A DNA stretch of 14,022 bases from an uncultured Angelakisella sp. (lineage in GTDB: Bacteria > Bacillota > Clostridia > Oscillospirales > Ruminococcaceae): assembly GCA_910585535.1 (NCBI GenBank), contig CAJUFK010000090.1, forward strand, positions 1 to 14,022. The letters run 5' to 3'. The notes under the pieces are model-generated. The model was not told where the DNA came from and ran no database searches. It saw nothing but the letters and a program-made list of their open reading frames with translations. The stretch's first letter is position 1. Each line of letters begins with the position of its first letter. A program made the translations under genes and the position numbers. Shown here piece by piece: positions 1 to 7,523 of this stretch.

Positions 1-223
1 CCAGCGCCGCCATAATGTCCGCATAGTGCTGATTCCGTAAAATGTATGTCTTGGAGTATACCTCCCCCTTGCGGGTCGCAACATACTTGGGAGGAAGCTG
101 GTTCAAAGCAAAGGCAATAATGTCGTTCCGGCAAGCTTCACAGGTGCAGCAGTTCAGTGTGTTCTTTGCACGCTCAAATTCTTCCTCCACCAAAGCTTCC
201 ATAATGTTTTTGTATTCTGCCAT
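1..223 (-). CDS. ComFB-family protein, partial (C-terminus beyond the window edge)
   Basis: The first 74 codons are present. Translated from the minus strand, the protein begins MAEYKNIMEALVEEEF and carries a cysteine cluster (Cys25, Cys26, Cys28, Cys31) followed by NDIIAFALNQLPPKYV (residues 33-48). This cysteine cluster plus 'DIxAxALNxLPPxYV' block is the signature of the late-competence ComFB family. B. subtilis ComFB lies beside late flagellar genes, and family members have been reported to bind cyclic di-nucleotides (family knowledge, not visible here). The ATG at 223 follows AGAAAGGAAG. The gene starts 62 bp after the MotA-like gene on the same strand and is probably the next gene of the flgBC operon. 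Its codons look somewhat less GC-rich than those of its neighbours. A cyclic dinucleotide sensor linked to motility is an inference; the family assignment is fairly secure. Confidence 0.85.
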   Translation of the reverse strand, partial: MAEYKNIMEALVEEEFERAKNTLNCCTCEACRNDIIAFALNQLPPKYVATRKGEVYSKTYILRNQHYADIMAAL

Positions 224-285
224 GTCCTTACTTCCTTTCTAGCAAAAATATCCCTTCCGCCCCGCCTGGAAACAGGGCCGCTTTC

Positions 286-771
286 CTATCCCTGGGAACC
301 CTCTTCTGCCCCCTCGCCTGTCCTGGCCCGAACCACCGCCTCCTTAAAGGCGTAGTACAGATCCTCTACCTTGGCAAAGTATTCCAGCCCAAAGTAGGAG
401 GGAAGCAGATGGGCGAAGAGATAGTCCAGGTCCTCCCCTTGGCATAGGGCGATCATCGTCTCGGTAATCAGCACATCCTTGAGGAAATGATGGTTCGCCA
501 TAAATTTGGTGGTGACGATGAGATTGTACAGAACCTTCCGGATCTTCTCGCTGTCAGCGATCTCTACTGTCAGCTGCACCGCTTTTCGCAGGAAGGCGTC
601 GGGATAGCGGGCCGTGTCCTGGACCATCTCGTCCATGGCCAGCAGTCCCCGCTCCCGGCTGGTGTAGGCCAGTTCCAGAAGCTGACGCACCGTTTGGAGA
701 CAGTCCTCCTTGTCGTCCCGGGTGCATTGGATCTTCTGGGCGAAATACTCGGTGTCCATGGAGAAGATCAC
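286..771 (-). CDS. Soluble MotA-loop-like protein in the flagellar rod operon
   Basis: 161 residues with no signal peptide or membrane helix. Residues 31-85 (LLELAYTSRERGLLAMDEMV... DAFLRKAVQLTVEIADSE) resemble the cytoplasmic loop of the stator protein MotA, which reads roughly 'ARREGLLALE...dpFlkxgixLvvDGtDPE'. Aligned by eye to E. coli MotA, Arg39 falls on Arg90 and Asp47 on Glu98, the charged residues that contact FliG. LPSYFG (122-128 region, Pro124) falls near MotA Pro173 at almost the same spacing. MotA's third and fourth membrane helices should follow, but here there is only a charged tail. The start is read as GTG at 771, because GGAAGG lies seven bases upstream; the ATG at 759 would leave that site too far away. 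It sits 42 bp after flgC. The MotA resemblance is a reading by eye and the function is unknown; a FliG-binding motor modulator is one possibility. Confidence 0.8.
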   Translation of the reverse strand: MIFSMDTEYFAQKIQCTRDDKEDCLQTVRQLLELAYTSRERGLLAMDEMVQDTARYPDAFLRKAVQLTVEIADSEKIRKVLYNLIVTTKFMANHHFLKDVLITETMIALCQGEDLDYLFAHLLPSYFGLEYFAKVEDLYYAFKEAVVRARTGEGAEEGSQG

Positions 772-813
772 CGCTGCACCTTCCTTTCACTTCTTCACTG
801 GGGAAGGCCGGTC

Positions 814-1251
814 TTAACCCCTGCCGATCTCCAGGGCCTTCAGCGCCAGGGACTGCACCAGCTTAAGGGCGGTGAGGTTGGCCTCATAGGCGTTGGAGGC
901 CCCCATCAGGTCGATCCGCTCCTCGGTGCTGTTTACGTTGGGCATCATGACATACCCTTCCTCGTTGGCGTCGGGGTGGTTGGGATCGTAAACGGGGATG
1001 AAGTCCCGCTGGCTCTCCACCACCTGGGTCACCCGGACCCCGCCCCCCTCCACCTTTGCGGCGGCGGTGCGAAGGCTGTCCTGGAAGCTGATGCCCCGCT
1101 CCTGGAACACCACCTGCTTGCGGCGGTATGGCTCCCCGCTGGCAGTCCGTGTGGTGTTCTGGTTAGCCAGGTTCTGGAGGGCGATGTTCATCCGGAACCG
1201 CTCCGCTGTCAGGGCGGAACCGGTGATGTTCATGGAATCCAAAAAGGACAT
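814..1251 (-). CDS. flgC: Flagellar basal-body rod protein FlgC
   Basis: 145 residues, normal for FlgC, a proximal rod subunit exported by the flagellar type III system and assembled in the cell envelope. The N-terminal rod motif ALTAERFRMNIALQNLANQN (residues 13-32) and the C-terminal block with NVNSTEERIDLMGASNAYEA (about 105-124) match the two terminal helices shared by rod, hook and filament axial proteins. YVMMPNVNSTEE is the FlgC-type lead into the C-terminal helix. AAGGAGTGATC precedes the ATG at 1251. It begins 23 bp after flgB, in the usual flgB-flgC order. fliE, which commonly follows flgC, is not next; a small MotA-like gene occupies that place. Confidence 0.96.
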   Translation of the reverse strand: MSFLDSMNITGSALTAERFRMNIALQNLANQNTTRTASGEPYRRKQVVFQERGISFQDSLRTAAAKVEGGGVRVTQVVESQRDFIPVYDPNHPDANEEGYVMMPNVNSTEERIDLMGASNAYEANLTALKLVQSLALKALEIGRG

Positions 1252-1274
1252 AAGGGATCACTCCTTCCTAACGA

Positions 1275-1622
1275 TTATTTTGGCCCCTGGTTGAGGACGT
1301 ACCGGAGGTTGGTAAACTGCCCGCTGATCTTCTGGTAGAGGGCCAGCTGCTGGACGTAGTTCTGGTACAGCTTCAGGCTTTCGGTGTCGGCGTCCACGTT
1401 GTTGCCGTCGGGGCGGATGGAGGTGGCCTCGTCGGTGATGACGTGGGCCTTGAGGTCGTACCGGTCCCCCATCCCCTTGAGGGTGTCCTCAAAGGAGACG
1501 TACCGGGCCTTGTAGCCGGGGGTATCCAGGTTGGAAAGGTTGTGGAGGATGACCTCCTGCTGGATGGAGAGCCCTTGCAGGCTGCTGCGCATCATGCCTA
1601 GGGACTTGCTGTTAAAAAGCAT
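1275..1622 (-). CDS. flgB: Flagellar basal-body rod protein FlgB
   Basis: 115 residues, slightly short for FlgB, the rod subunit nearest the MS ring. SLQGLSIQQEVILHNLSNLD then TPGYKARYVSFEDTL (about residues 11-45) is the classic FlgB N-terminus with the 'NLANxDTPGYKAR' motif. The C-terminal half (ESLKLYQNYVQQLALYQKIS) is the expected amphipathic helix. The frame is open up to 1655, but the ATG at 1622 is chosen because AAAGGAGG sits seven bases before it and family members begin close to this point. It is the first gene of the flgB-flgC-motA-like-comFB run. No convincing SigA or SigD promoter is visible between it and srtB, so it may depend on read-through from upstream or on a promoter type not recognised here. 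Confidence 0.95.
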   Translation of the reverse strand: MLFNSKSLGMMRSSLQGLSIQQEVILHNLSNLDTPGYKARYVSFEDTLKGMGDRYDLKAHVITDEATSIRPDGNNVDADTESLKLYQNYVQQLALYQKISGQFTNLRYVLNQGPK

Positions 1623-1682
1623 CTTGTAACCTCCTTTATGAGAAGTTGTATTCACAACCGTTGGCCGCCATCTGGCCGGGTC

Positions 1683-1762
1683 TTTTTCCGCTCTGCTTCG
1701 TTAAAAGCCCTTGTAAGCCATAAAGGCTGGACTGCGGGCTTTTGCCTTGCAGAGCGGGAAAA
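1683..1762 (-). terminator. 80-nt two-tier hairpin between srtB and flgB (possible terminator or attenuator)
   Basis: An outer inverted repeat pairs CCGCTCTGC (1688-1696) with GCAGAGCGG (1749-1757) and extends through flanking T and A runs to 1683/1762 with one G-U pair. Inside it AAAAGCCC (1703-1710) pairs with GGGCTTTT (1736-1743), and AGCC/GGCT (1716-1719/1725-1728) closes an ATAAA loop. Read leftward, the inner stem ends in TTTT, so it could terminate the giant-gene/srtB transcript. It could equally be a structured leader or a small mobile hairpin. A short GTTGT-GAAT-ACAAC hairpin (1645-1658) lies between it and the flgB ribosome binding site. Confidence 0.5.
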
Positions 1763-1804
1763 CTCCTCGCCCAGCTGGCATCCCCCGGTCATGGATCCAA
1801 CTTC

Positions 1805-2626
1805 TTATTCCGCCGGTTCCCCAGCGGTGAGCCGTGCTTCTTTGGGGGCCTCTGCCCCCTCGGGGAGGAGGCGGGCCATGACCACAAAGCGGTGGTCGTT
1901 GTCCTGGGCGCCGTACTTGACGGTGCAGGTGGACAGGGTGAGGATCTTATCCCCTGGGCCTACCGTGATCCCGTAGTCGTACAGGGATTTTTCCTGGGCT
2001 GCTTTGGCCAGCTGATCCACCCCGCCCTCGGGGCTGGCGTCGATATAGGCGAAGGTTTTTTCGGTGTAAAAGACCGCGAATACCTCCCACTCCATAAAGC
2101 CGCCGTCCAGGGTGGAAAAGGAGATCACCGGGGTTTCCCTGGCAAAATCCGGGTCGGTGAAGCGGAACAGCTGGGAAAAGCGCGGGCCCTCCGGGTTATC
2201 CTTCAGGTCGCTGTGGCCGTAGATGACGGTGTTGGGGGAGAAGTTCTCCCGCTCCCCCACCGAGCATTCCCAATCGGCGAAATAGCAGCCGTAGATGTCA
2301 TACTCCCGGGCCTCGTTGGTGCGAAGGTAGGTCATGTTGTCGTGGGACTGGAGGACACTGTTGTTGATGGTGGTCCCGGGCACCCGGAGCCATCCCACCG
2401 TGTCCTGATTCTGCTGAGTGTAGACATCCAGGGCTTCCAGTTCGTCCGCCTGGGTGACCACCTCCTTGGGAACGTTGAGCTGGGGCTGGCCGTCCTGGCT
2501 CTGGCTGTTGGGGTTATCCACCAGCATGGTGTCCTCGGGTTCCTCCATAAAGAGCAGCACAAAGCCGAAGCCAGCCACCAGCAAAAGTCCGATGAGGACT
2601 GCCAGTACCGCGATAATCTTTTTCAT
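1805..2626 (-). CDS. srtB: Class B sortase
   Basis: 273-residue membrane-anchored transpeptidase that would cleave a sorting motif in surface proteins and attach them to peptidoglycan outside the cell. Residues 4-26 form one N-terminal membrane segment after MKK. The catalytic domain shows VGWLRVPGTTINNSVLQ (78-93), IYGHSD with the catalytic His138, TLSTCT with the nucleophile Cys234, and DHRFVVMARL with the active-site Arg246. The insertion between the His and Cys motifs and the VGW-I-N start are class B features. The ATG at 2626 overlaps the stop of the upstream giant gene (ATGA), and the ribosome binding site GGAGG lies within that gene's last codons, so translation is probably coupled. 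The overlap implies that the giant protein is its substrate, but see the finding on the missing anchor. The C-terminal tail (from about 253) is acidic and Ala/Glu/Pro-rich. Confidence 0.95.
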   Translation of the reverse strand: MKKIIAVLAVLIGLLLVAGFGFVLLFMEEPEDTMLVDNPNSQSQDGQPQLNVPKEVVTQADELEALDVYTQQNQDTVGWLRVPGTTINNSVLQSHDNMTYLRTNEAREYDIYGCYFADWECSVGERENFSPNTVIYGHSDLKDNPEGPRFSQLFRFTDPDFARETPVISFSTLDGGFMEWEVFAVFYTEKTFAYIDASPEGGVDQLAKAAQEKSLYDYGITVGPGDKILTLSTCTVKYGAQDNDHRFVVMARLLPEGAEAPKEARLTAGEPAE

Positions 2627-5600
2627 GGGCGTTCCTCCGCAGTGCCGGTATCGGGGTTCAGCTTGCCGCCGCTGCCCAGAAGATCCTTGCCGTTGGAGAC
2701 CATTCCCAGCTCATCCACAACGCCGTTCTTATCCTCCGAACCGGCGATCCGGTGGATGGGAGAGATGATGTAGGTGGAGAAGTGGTCGATGCTTACGGCG
2801 ATGTTCCCCTTGGTGTTGCTTTTCAGCGCCCCGTAGTAATCAATACGCTCCCGTTCCCTGTTGTAGTAGTGCCAGTACAGGGTTTCGCTGGCGTACTTGC
2901 GCCCAAGGCTGAGGTTGAAGGAGGCGGGGCCGGGGAGGGAGCCGTGGTGGCTGAAGTAGAGCAGCACCACGTCGTCCAGAATGTCGTCGTTGACCTCCCG
3001 TTCCTCGATGATGTCGAAGATGTCGTCCTCGTCGGGGGAATCAAAGGACATTCTAAAGTCGTAGATCTCGGTTTGGGGGATGGTGCGGTTGAGGTTCGCC
3101 GCGTCGAAGCGGATGGAGTAGTCGTTGCCCTGGAAGACGATGCTCTTTTCCGGGTAGTCCTCCCGCAGGGTGTTGAAGACGCTGGCCCCGACACGGGGAT
3201 ACTCGTCAATCTTCACCAGGATGGGATTGGGGCTGCCCTCAAAGTCGATGTCCTCCGCCTCCAGGGGGGTGAGGTTTTTCAGCTTATCCTCCTCGTTGCG
3301 GAAGATGGCGATCTCGTAGTTCTTTACCACCGTCTTGTCGGGGGAAGTCACCTCGATGGTGACGTTGTTCTCCCCGTCCTCCAGGGCCAGGGCGTAGTTG
3401 CCGTTGTAGTCGCCCAGCTCCCGGGTGCCGTTGAGGACCCGCATCGTCGCGTAGGGGTCGGAGAGCCGCGGGATGATGTCCACCGACCAGGTCTGCTCGG
3501 TGGCGGTGACCTCGTACTCGGTAACCGAGGACTTAAACTCCGGGGTGATAAGGCCGTAGTTCACCGACAGCCGCTTCAGGTCGGCGTTGCTGGTCTTTTC
3601 AATCAGGTTCTCGTTGGTAAACTCGATGCTGTACACCTTTTTGGTCTTGCGGTCCTGGGCGGTGACCTCGATCTTGACGGTCTGCTTGATCTCGATAAGT
3701 TCGATGAGGTCGGTTGGGGAACCGCTGTTTACCGCGATGCCGTCCACCTTAATGGTGGCCCCGGGGTGGTTGGCGGTGGGGATGATGATAACGCCTTCGG
3801 CGCCCTCCGCCACCTTGGCGGTGTACTCGGTCTTGCTGGAGACAAAGAGGGGTTTGAACTCGGAGGTGTTCTGGGTCTTAAGGGCCTTGAGGCGGGCGTC
3901 GCTGCTGGGGGGATCCCGGGTGATGGTCACCTTGTAGATCTTGGACTCTCCCTTGGGGTCCTCCGGCTTGATTTCGATCTCAAAGGTCTTGGGCTTTTCG
4001 GCGTCGGCCAGGGGGAACACCTTGGTTTGTACCCCGCTTTCCGCCTCGTAGGGGTTGATGGTGGTCAGCACCGAGCCGTCCCGAATGACAATGGTGGCGT
4101 ACTCGTGCTGGGTGGTGGCGGTAAAGCTGACCCCTTCGGTTTCGTAGGGGACCTGGAGGGTGTACTCGGTCTCATCGGGGTGGAAGGGGAAGGACTTGAT
4201 CTGCGCCCCCTCCTGATCCTGGATGGTCAGATCCTTCAGGCGGTTCTCCTTGCTGGGCTCGGCTCTTTGGACCCGCAGCTCGTACAGGCTGGTATGGTTC
4301 AGGGCTCCGCCCAGGCCGTCCTCCTCACATTCCGGGGTGACCCGGATAAAGAAGGGGTGGTAGCCCCGGGTCTTGGTGGGCTCCTCGGTGACGTCAACCA
4401 CCGCCAGCGCCGGGCTGGGGGCGTTGGGCCGGAAGGTCAGGGGGTTGTTCTGGTTGGGGAGGTTCTGGTCCACCCCGTCCCGCATATCCAGCAGGAGGTT
4501 GCCGGGCTCCCCGTCCCTCCACTGGTAAACCTGGATGTTTGCCACGTTTTCAAAGGCGGGGCCAAGGTTCAGCTTAATCTCCTTCACCGAATAGGGAACG
4601 TCCAGGTTGTAGACCAGCTGCTCCGGGCTGAAGGCGGGCCGGTACTCCTGGCTTTCGTCCTTGGCGTTGGTGACGGTCATGGACTTTAGGGTGCTGTCAT
4701 GGCTGGGGGGCTCCCGGTGGATACGGACCTTATAGGTGGTGGTGTTGGCCGCCGTGCTTACCCCGTCGGGTCTGGTGGCGTCCTCCGACTTCACCTTAAC
4801 GGTAAGGATCAGGGCGCCGGTGTCCGCCGGGTCTTCGGGCTTGGGGTCCAGGTTGCGGAACTTCTCCTTAATCCCCTTGAGCCACTCCTTGGTGGTCTCG
4901 TACTGGGTTCTGGTCTCCAGCTCCGGGGTGACCTCCACCTCGGCCCAGCGGTGGTTCTGCTTGACCTTGACCCGGAGCAGATCGGTGGAGTAGGGCACCG
5001 TGACGTCGTAGACGGTCTGTACCGCCTTTCCGTCCTGGTCCACTGCGGGGTTAAAGGTGATCAGGTTGTTGGTCATGTTGCCGTCGTCGGCATAGTAGAG
5101 GCCCAGCTCGGAAAGGGTGCTGTCCTTGCTGGGGTGGTTCCGGATAACGTGGAGGGTGTAGGTGGTCCAGTAGTCCTCCCGGGGATCCAGGCAGGGGGAG
5201 GTAACGGTGATGATATAGACCTGGCCCAGGTCGCTGGGGTCGGCAAAGGAGATGACCTGGCTGGCCTCCTCGTTGCCCACTTCTATAGGCTGTCCGGTGT
5301 CCTTGCAGTTCTTCGCCGGATTGCCGTTGGCGTCGGTAATCATAATGGAGGTTTTTTTGCCGTTGGCCAGGGGATCCATGTAGAAGGGGGTCAGGGTGAT
5401 CTCGGTGGCCCGGTAGGGCAGGTAAACGATGTCATCCCCCACGTACCGCTTTTTGTCCTTGTCAAAGCCGTAGTCTACTACTTCCCCGTCCTGGGTGCGG
5501 ATCTCCAGGTTTTTCAGCCGGCTCTCCTGGCTGGGGGTGCTGTCCTGGATCCGCAGGGTAATGGTCTTGGTAGATTCCCGGTTCTCCTCGGCGGTGCCGT

Positions 5601-7443
5601 TTCGGCCCTGGATAAAGAACTTAATCGTCAGGGTAACCACCTGTTCCCCGGCGTGTTCCGGGGGACGCTGGGCAAGGATGCGAAGGTTCACTTCGCCCTC
5701 GGTGCCGGGAATGTTCTTACTCTTGTTCTCGATCTGCTCCCCCTTCCACTCCGTGGGCGTTTCGGAGCCCTGGCTGGTCTGGAGGATAACGGAGCTGGTA
5801 TCCCCTGCAAGTTCAAGGGTGGCGTAATCCGCCGCGCCGTTGCTCTCCCCCATAAACAGCTTCAGGTCATACTGGTAGGGGCCGTTTAAGGTGGGGTCGT
5901 AGCCGTCGATGCCACCCCGGTAGGCGTCCATCTTCTTTTCGGTGGGGACCTTTGGCCGGTCCAGCACAAGAAAATCTACCTTATCCGGGAAATCGTTGGT
6001 GGTAGTGTTTTTGCGGCCGTAGGATTCGGAGATCTGCTCGATGTGGGGCAGCTGGCCCCGGCCGCGGACGAGAAGGCGCTTTTTGGGGACATCCTTGCCA
6101 ATCTCATCCATAGGCAGCTTGGCATTGTTGCCGTCAATGTAGGTAATGTGCGGGACCAGATAAAGCTCTACGTCCTCATCCTGGGGATCGATCTGGACGC
6201 CGCTCCACCCGTTCTGCTTGTTCCCGATCTTAATAACTCTATCAATAATATCTTGAGATGCAGGGGGTTTATCCGGCTTACTGGGATCGGCCTCTACCGG
6301 TATAGCCTCCCAGTCGATGGTGAACTTGCCGCCGTACCGCTCCAGCTCCCGGCGGATCTGGAAATTCTTGGTGATCCAGTCCATACCGTCGCCATCGGCA
6401 AAGCGGATGTAGGTGGTGTCCTTTTCCCCATCACTGGGGGCGATGGAGCTGGCGATCTCCTCCATGGCGCTCTGGGGGGTCAGAACGGTAAGAGAGATGG
6501 CCGGGTCAGAGGATTCCACTACAAAAGAGATCTTAAAGGTGGTCTTATCCTTAACGAAGTTATCATAAACTGTTTTTTTTGCATCCGGGTCCGCAGCTGT
6601 AGGCGCATCCACCTCTCGGGAGGTCCGGTCCGCCGGATGCAGACGCAGATAAATGGGGTTGGAGCCATCCTTCGCCTCAATAAGGACCACCATGTCTCTG
6701 GTGGAGTTGGGGGCGACATCGTCCCCCTTGGTAGTTCCATCAGCCTGTACGGTAGCGTGACCTCCATCATACCGCTTAAAGGTCCCGGTGGTATCTCCGA
6801 TGGTAAAGCTGGGGGCCTTGTCGATGGTCTCCTCCCCATCACAGGTCAGGGTGATGCTACTGTTGCCGGCGACGATGATGGAGCCATTGGTGGATTCCAC
6901 CGTTCCACCGATCCCGTTGCCGGTGCCCTTTGGTTTTTCAATAACCGTACCGGTATTCATAGACGCCTGGTATTCACTTTGGATAAAGTAAACCACCGAG
7001 CCTGGCTTGGATGGATCGCCTGCCTGGCCGTTGGTCTGCTTCGGGTCATCTGGGTTAAAGGTCTTTGTAAAGTCAATGATACGGACGCCGTTGTCGGGAC
7101 GGTGGACGATCACCGTTCCAGCCGCAGCGGTGCTGGTGCCGCCGCCGGTGTTGGTATCCGCTTCAATATCCAAACCCTCTTTTTTACTCTGGAACAGCAG
7201 CCGGGAAGGGGTGTACCCCAAATTGGCAGGCATGGTCTCCCGAATCTTAATACTCTGTCCGGTGATGACCGTGGCCGTGCTTCGGTCCGGCGGGTTTACC
7301 AGGTTTTCGTCGCTGGCGAACTCCATAGTCGGCCTGCCCGCCGCAGCCCAGGCCACCGGCGCGGTGGCAGGAAAAGAAGCCAGCGCCATGGTCAGCGCCA
7401 GCATAAAAGCAAGGGGTCTGTTGTTGGTTCGTCTATCTTTCAT
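2623..7443 (-). CDS. Giant secreted surface protein with cadherin-like beta-sandwich repeats and a terminal NPDTG motif
   Basis: 1606 residues. A signal peptide is clear: MKDRRTNNRP, a hydrophobic stretch (11-25), then VAWAAAG with cleavage near 34. Residues 40-635 are a large region I do not recognise. From 641 to about 1382 six units begin with 'xLKxLxV' blocks (SRLKNLEI 641, STLSELGL 775, STLKSMTV 917, NRLKDLTI 1067, ARLKALKT 1183, ADLKRLSV 1287) and end in 'YxVxIxR'. This is the pattern of the cadherin-like beta-sandwich family common in clostridial surface proteins. Residues 1390-1565 end in a final domain with VSIDHFSTYII. The C-terminus is SGGKLNPDTGTAEERP: NPDTG (1596-1600) fits a class B sortase motif, but no hydrophobic helix follows. 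GAGGAGG precedes the ATG at 7443, and a perfect SigA promoter lies upstream. An adhesin or matrix role is inferred; the ligand is unknown. Confidence 0.93.
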   Translation of the reverse strand: MKDRRTNNRPLAFMLALTMALASFPATAPVAWAAAGRPTMEFASDENLVNPPDRSTATVITGQSIKIRETMPANLGYTPSRLLFQSKKEGLDIEADTNTGGGTSTAAAGTVIVHRPDNGVRIIDFTKTFNPDDPKQTNGQAGDPSKPGSVVYFIQSEYQASMNTGTVIEKPKGTGNGIGGTVESTNGSIIVAGNSSITLTCDGEETIDKAPSFTIGDTTGTFKRYDGGHATVQADGTTKGDDVAPNSTRDMVVLIEAKDGSNPIYLRLHPADRTSREVDAPTAADPDAKKTVYDNFVKDKTTFKISFVVESSDPAISLTVLTPQSAMEEIASSIAPSDGEKDTTYIRFADGDGMDWITKNFQIRRELERYGGKFTIDWEAIPVEADPSKPDKPPASQDIIDRVIKIGNKQNGWSGVQIDPQDEDVELYLVPHITYIDGNNAKLPMDEIGKDVPKKRLLVRGRGQLPHIEQISESYGRKNTTTNDFPDKVDFLVLDRPKVPTEKKMDAYRGGIDGYDPTLNGPYQYDLKLFMGESNGAADYATLELAGDTSSVILQTSQGSETPTEWKGEQIENKSKNIPGTEGEVNLRILAQRPPEHAGEQVVTLTIKFFIQGRNGTAEENRESTKTITLRIQDSTPSQESRLKNLEIRTQDGEVVDYGFDKDKKRYVGDDIVYLPYRATEITLTPFYMDPLANGKKTSIMITDANGNPAKNCKDTGQPIEVGNEEASQVISFADPSDLGQVYIITVTSPCLDPREDYWTTYTLHVIRNHPSKDSTLSELGLYYADDGNMTNNLITFNPAVDQDGKAVQTVYDVTVPYSTDLLRVKVKQNHRWAEVEVTPELETRTQYETTKEWLKGIKEKFRNLDPKPEDPADTGALILTVKVKSEDATRPDGVSTAANTTTYKVRIHREPPSHDSTLKSMTVTNAKDESQEYRPAFSPEQLVYNLDVPYSVKEIKLNLGPAFENVANIQVYQWRDGEPGNLLLDMRDGVDQNLPNQNNPLTFRPNAPSPALAVVDVTEEPTKTRGYHPFFIRVTPECEEDGLGGALNHTSLYELRVQRAEPSKENRLKDLTIQDQEGAQIKSFPFHPDETEYTLQVPYETEGVSFTATTQHEYATIVIRDGSVLTTINPYEAESGVQTKVFPLADAEKPKTFEIEIKPEDPKGESKIYKVTITRDPPSSDARLKALKTQNTSEFKPLFVSSKTEYTAKVAEGAEGVIIIPTANHPGATIKVDGIAVNSGSPTDLIELIEIKQTVKIEVTAQDRKTKKVYSIEFTNENLIEKTSNADLKRLSVNYGLITPEFKSSVTEYEVTATEQTWSVDIIPRLSDPYATMRVLNGTRELGDYNGNYALALEDGENNVTIEVTSPDKTVVKNYEIAIFRNEEDKLKNLTPLEAEDIDFEGSPNPILVKIDEYPRVGASVFNTLREDYPEKSIVFQGNDYSIRFDAANLNRTIPQTEIYDFRMSFDSPDEDDIFDIIEEREVNDDILDDVVLLYFSHHGSLPGPASFNLSLGRKYASETLYWHYYNRERERIDYYGALKSNTKGNIAVSIDHFSTYIISPIHRIAGSEDKNGVVDELGMVSNGKDLLGSGGKLNPDTGTAEERP
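3298..5523 (-). repeat. Six cadherin-like beta-sandwich units in the giant surface protein
   Basis: Units start at residues 641, 775, 917, 1067, about 1183 and 1287 of the encoded protein. Each opens with a Leu-Lys-x-Leu strand after a 'PS-x-(D/E)-(S/N)' linker (PSQESRLKNL, PSKDSTLSEL, PSHDSTLKSM, PSKENRLKDL, PSSDARLKAL). Most have an 'F-x(6-10)-Y-x-(L/V)-x-V' pair of strands. Unit length runs from about 150 down to about 104 residues towards the C-terminus. The units are diverged in sequence, so this is an old domain expansion and not a recent DNA duplication. Confidence 0.75.
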
Positions 7444-7523
7444 CTAGGAAGTAACCTCCTCTTGGAGCATTGCCGGACTGTTTCCGTTTTCCTTTCCCGA
7501 TACCATACAAAAACAGTATCTCA

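Noticed and set aside
487..1338. Plus-strand frame of 283 codons across flgC and the MotA-like gene
   Set aside because: It spans two minus-strand genes and their gap, and its translation has no recognisable motif.
2610..2640. A -1 frameshift fusing the giant protein to the sortase, which would place the sortase membrane helix after NPDTG as a sorting signal
   Set aside because: An appealing geometry (CCC then ATG in the -1 frame), but there is no slippery heptamer or downstream structure, and ATGA overlaps are ordinary translational coupling.
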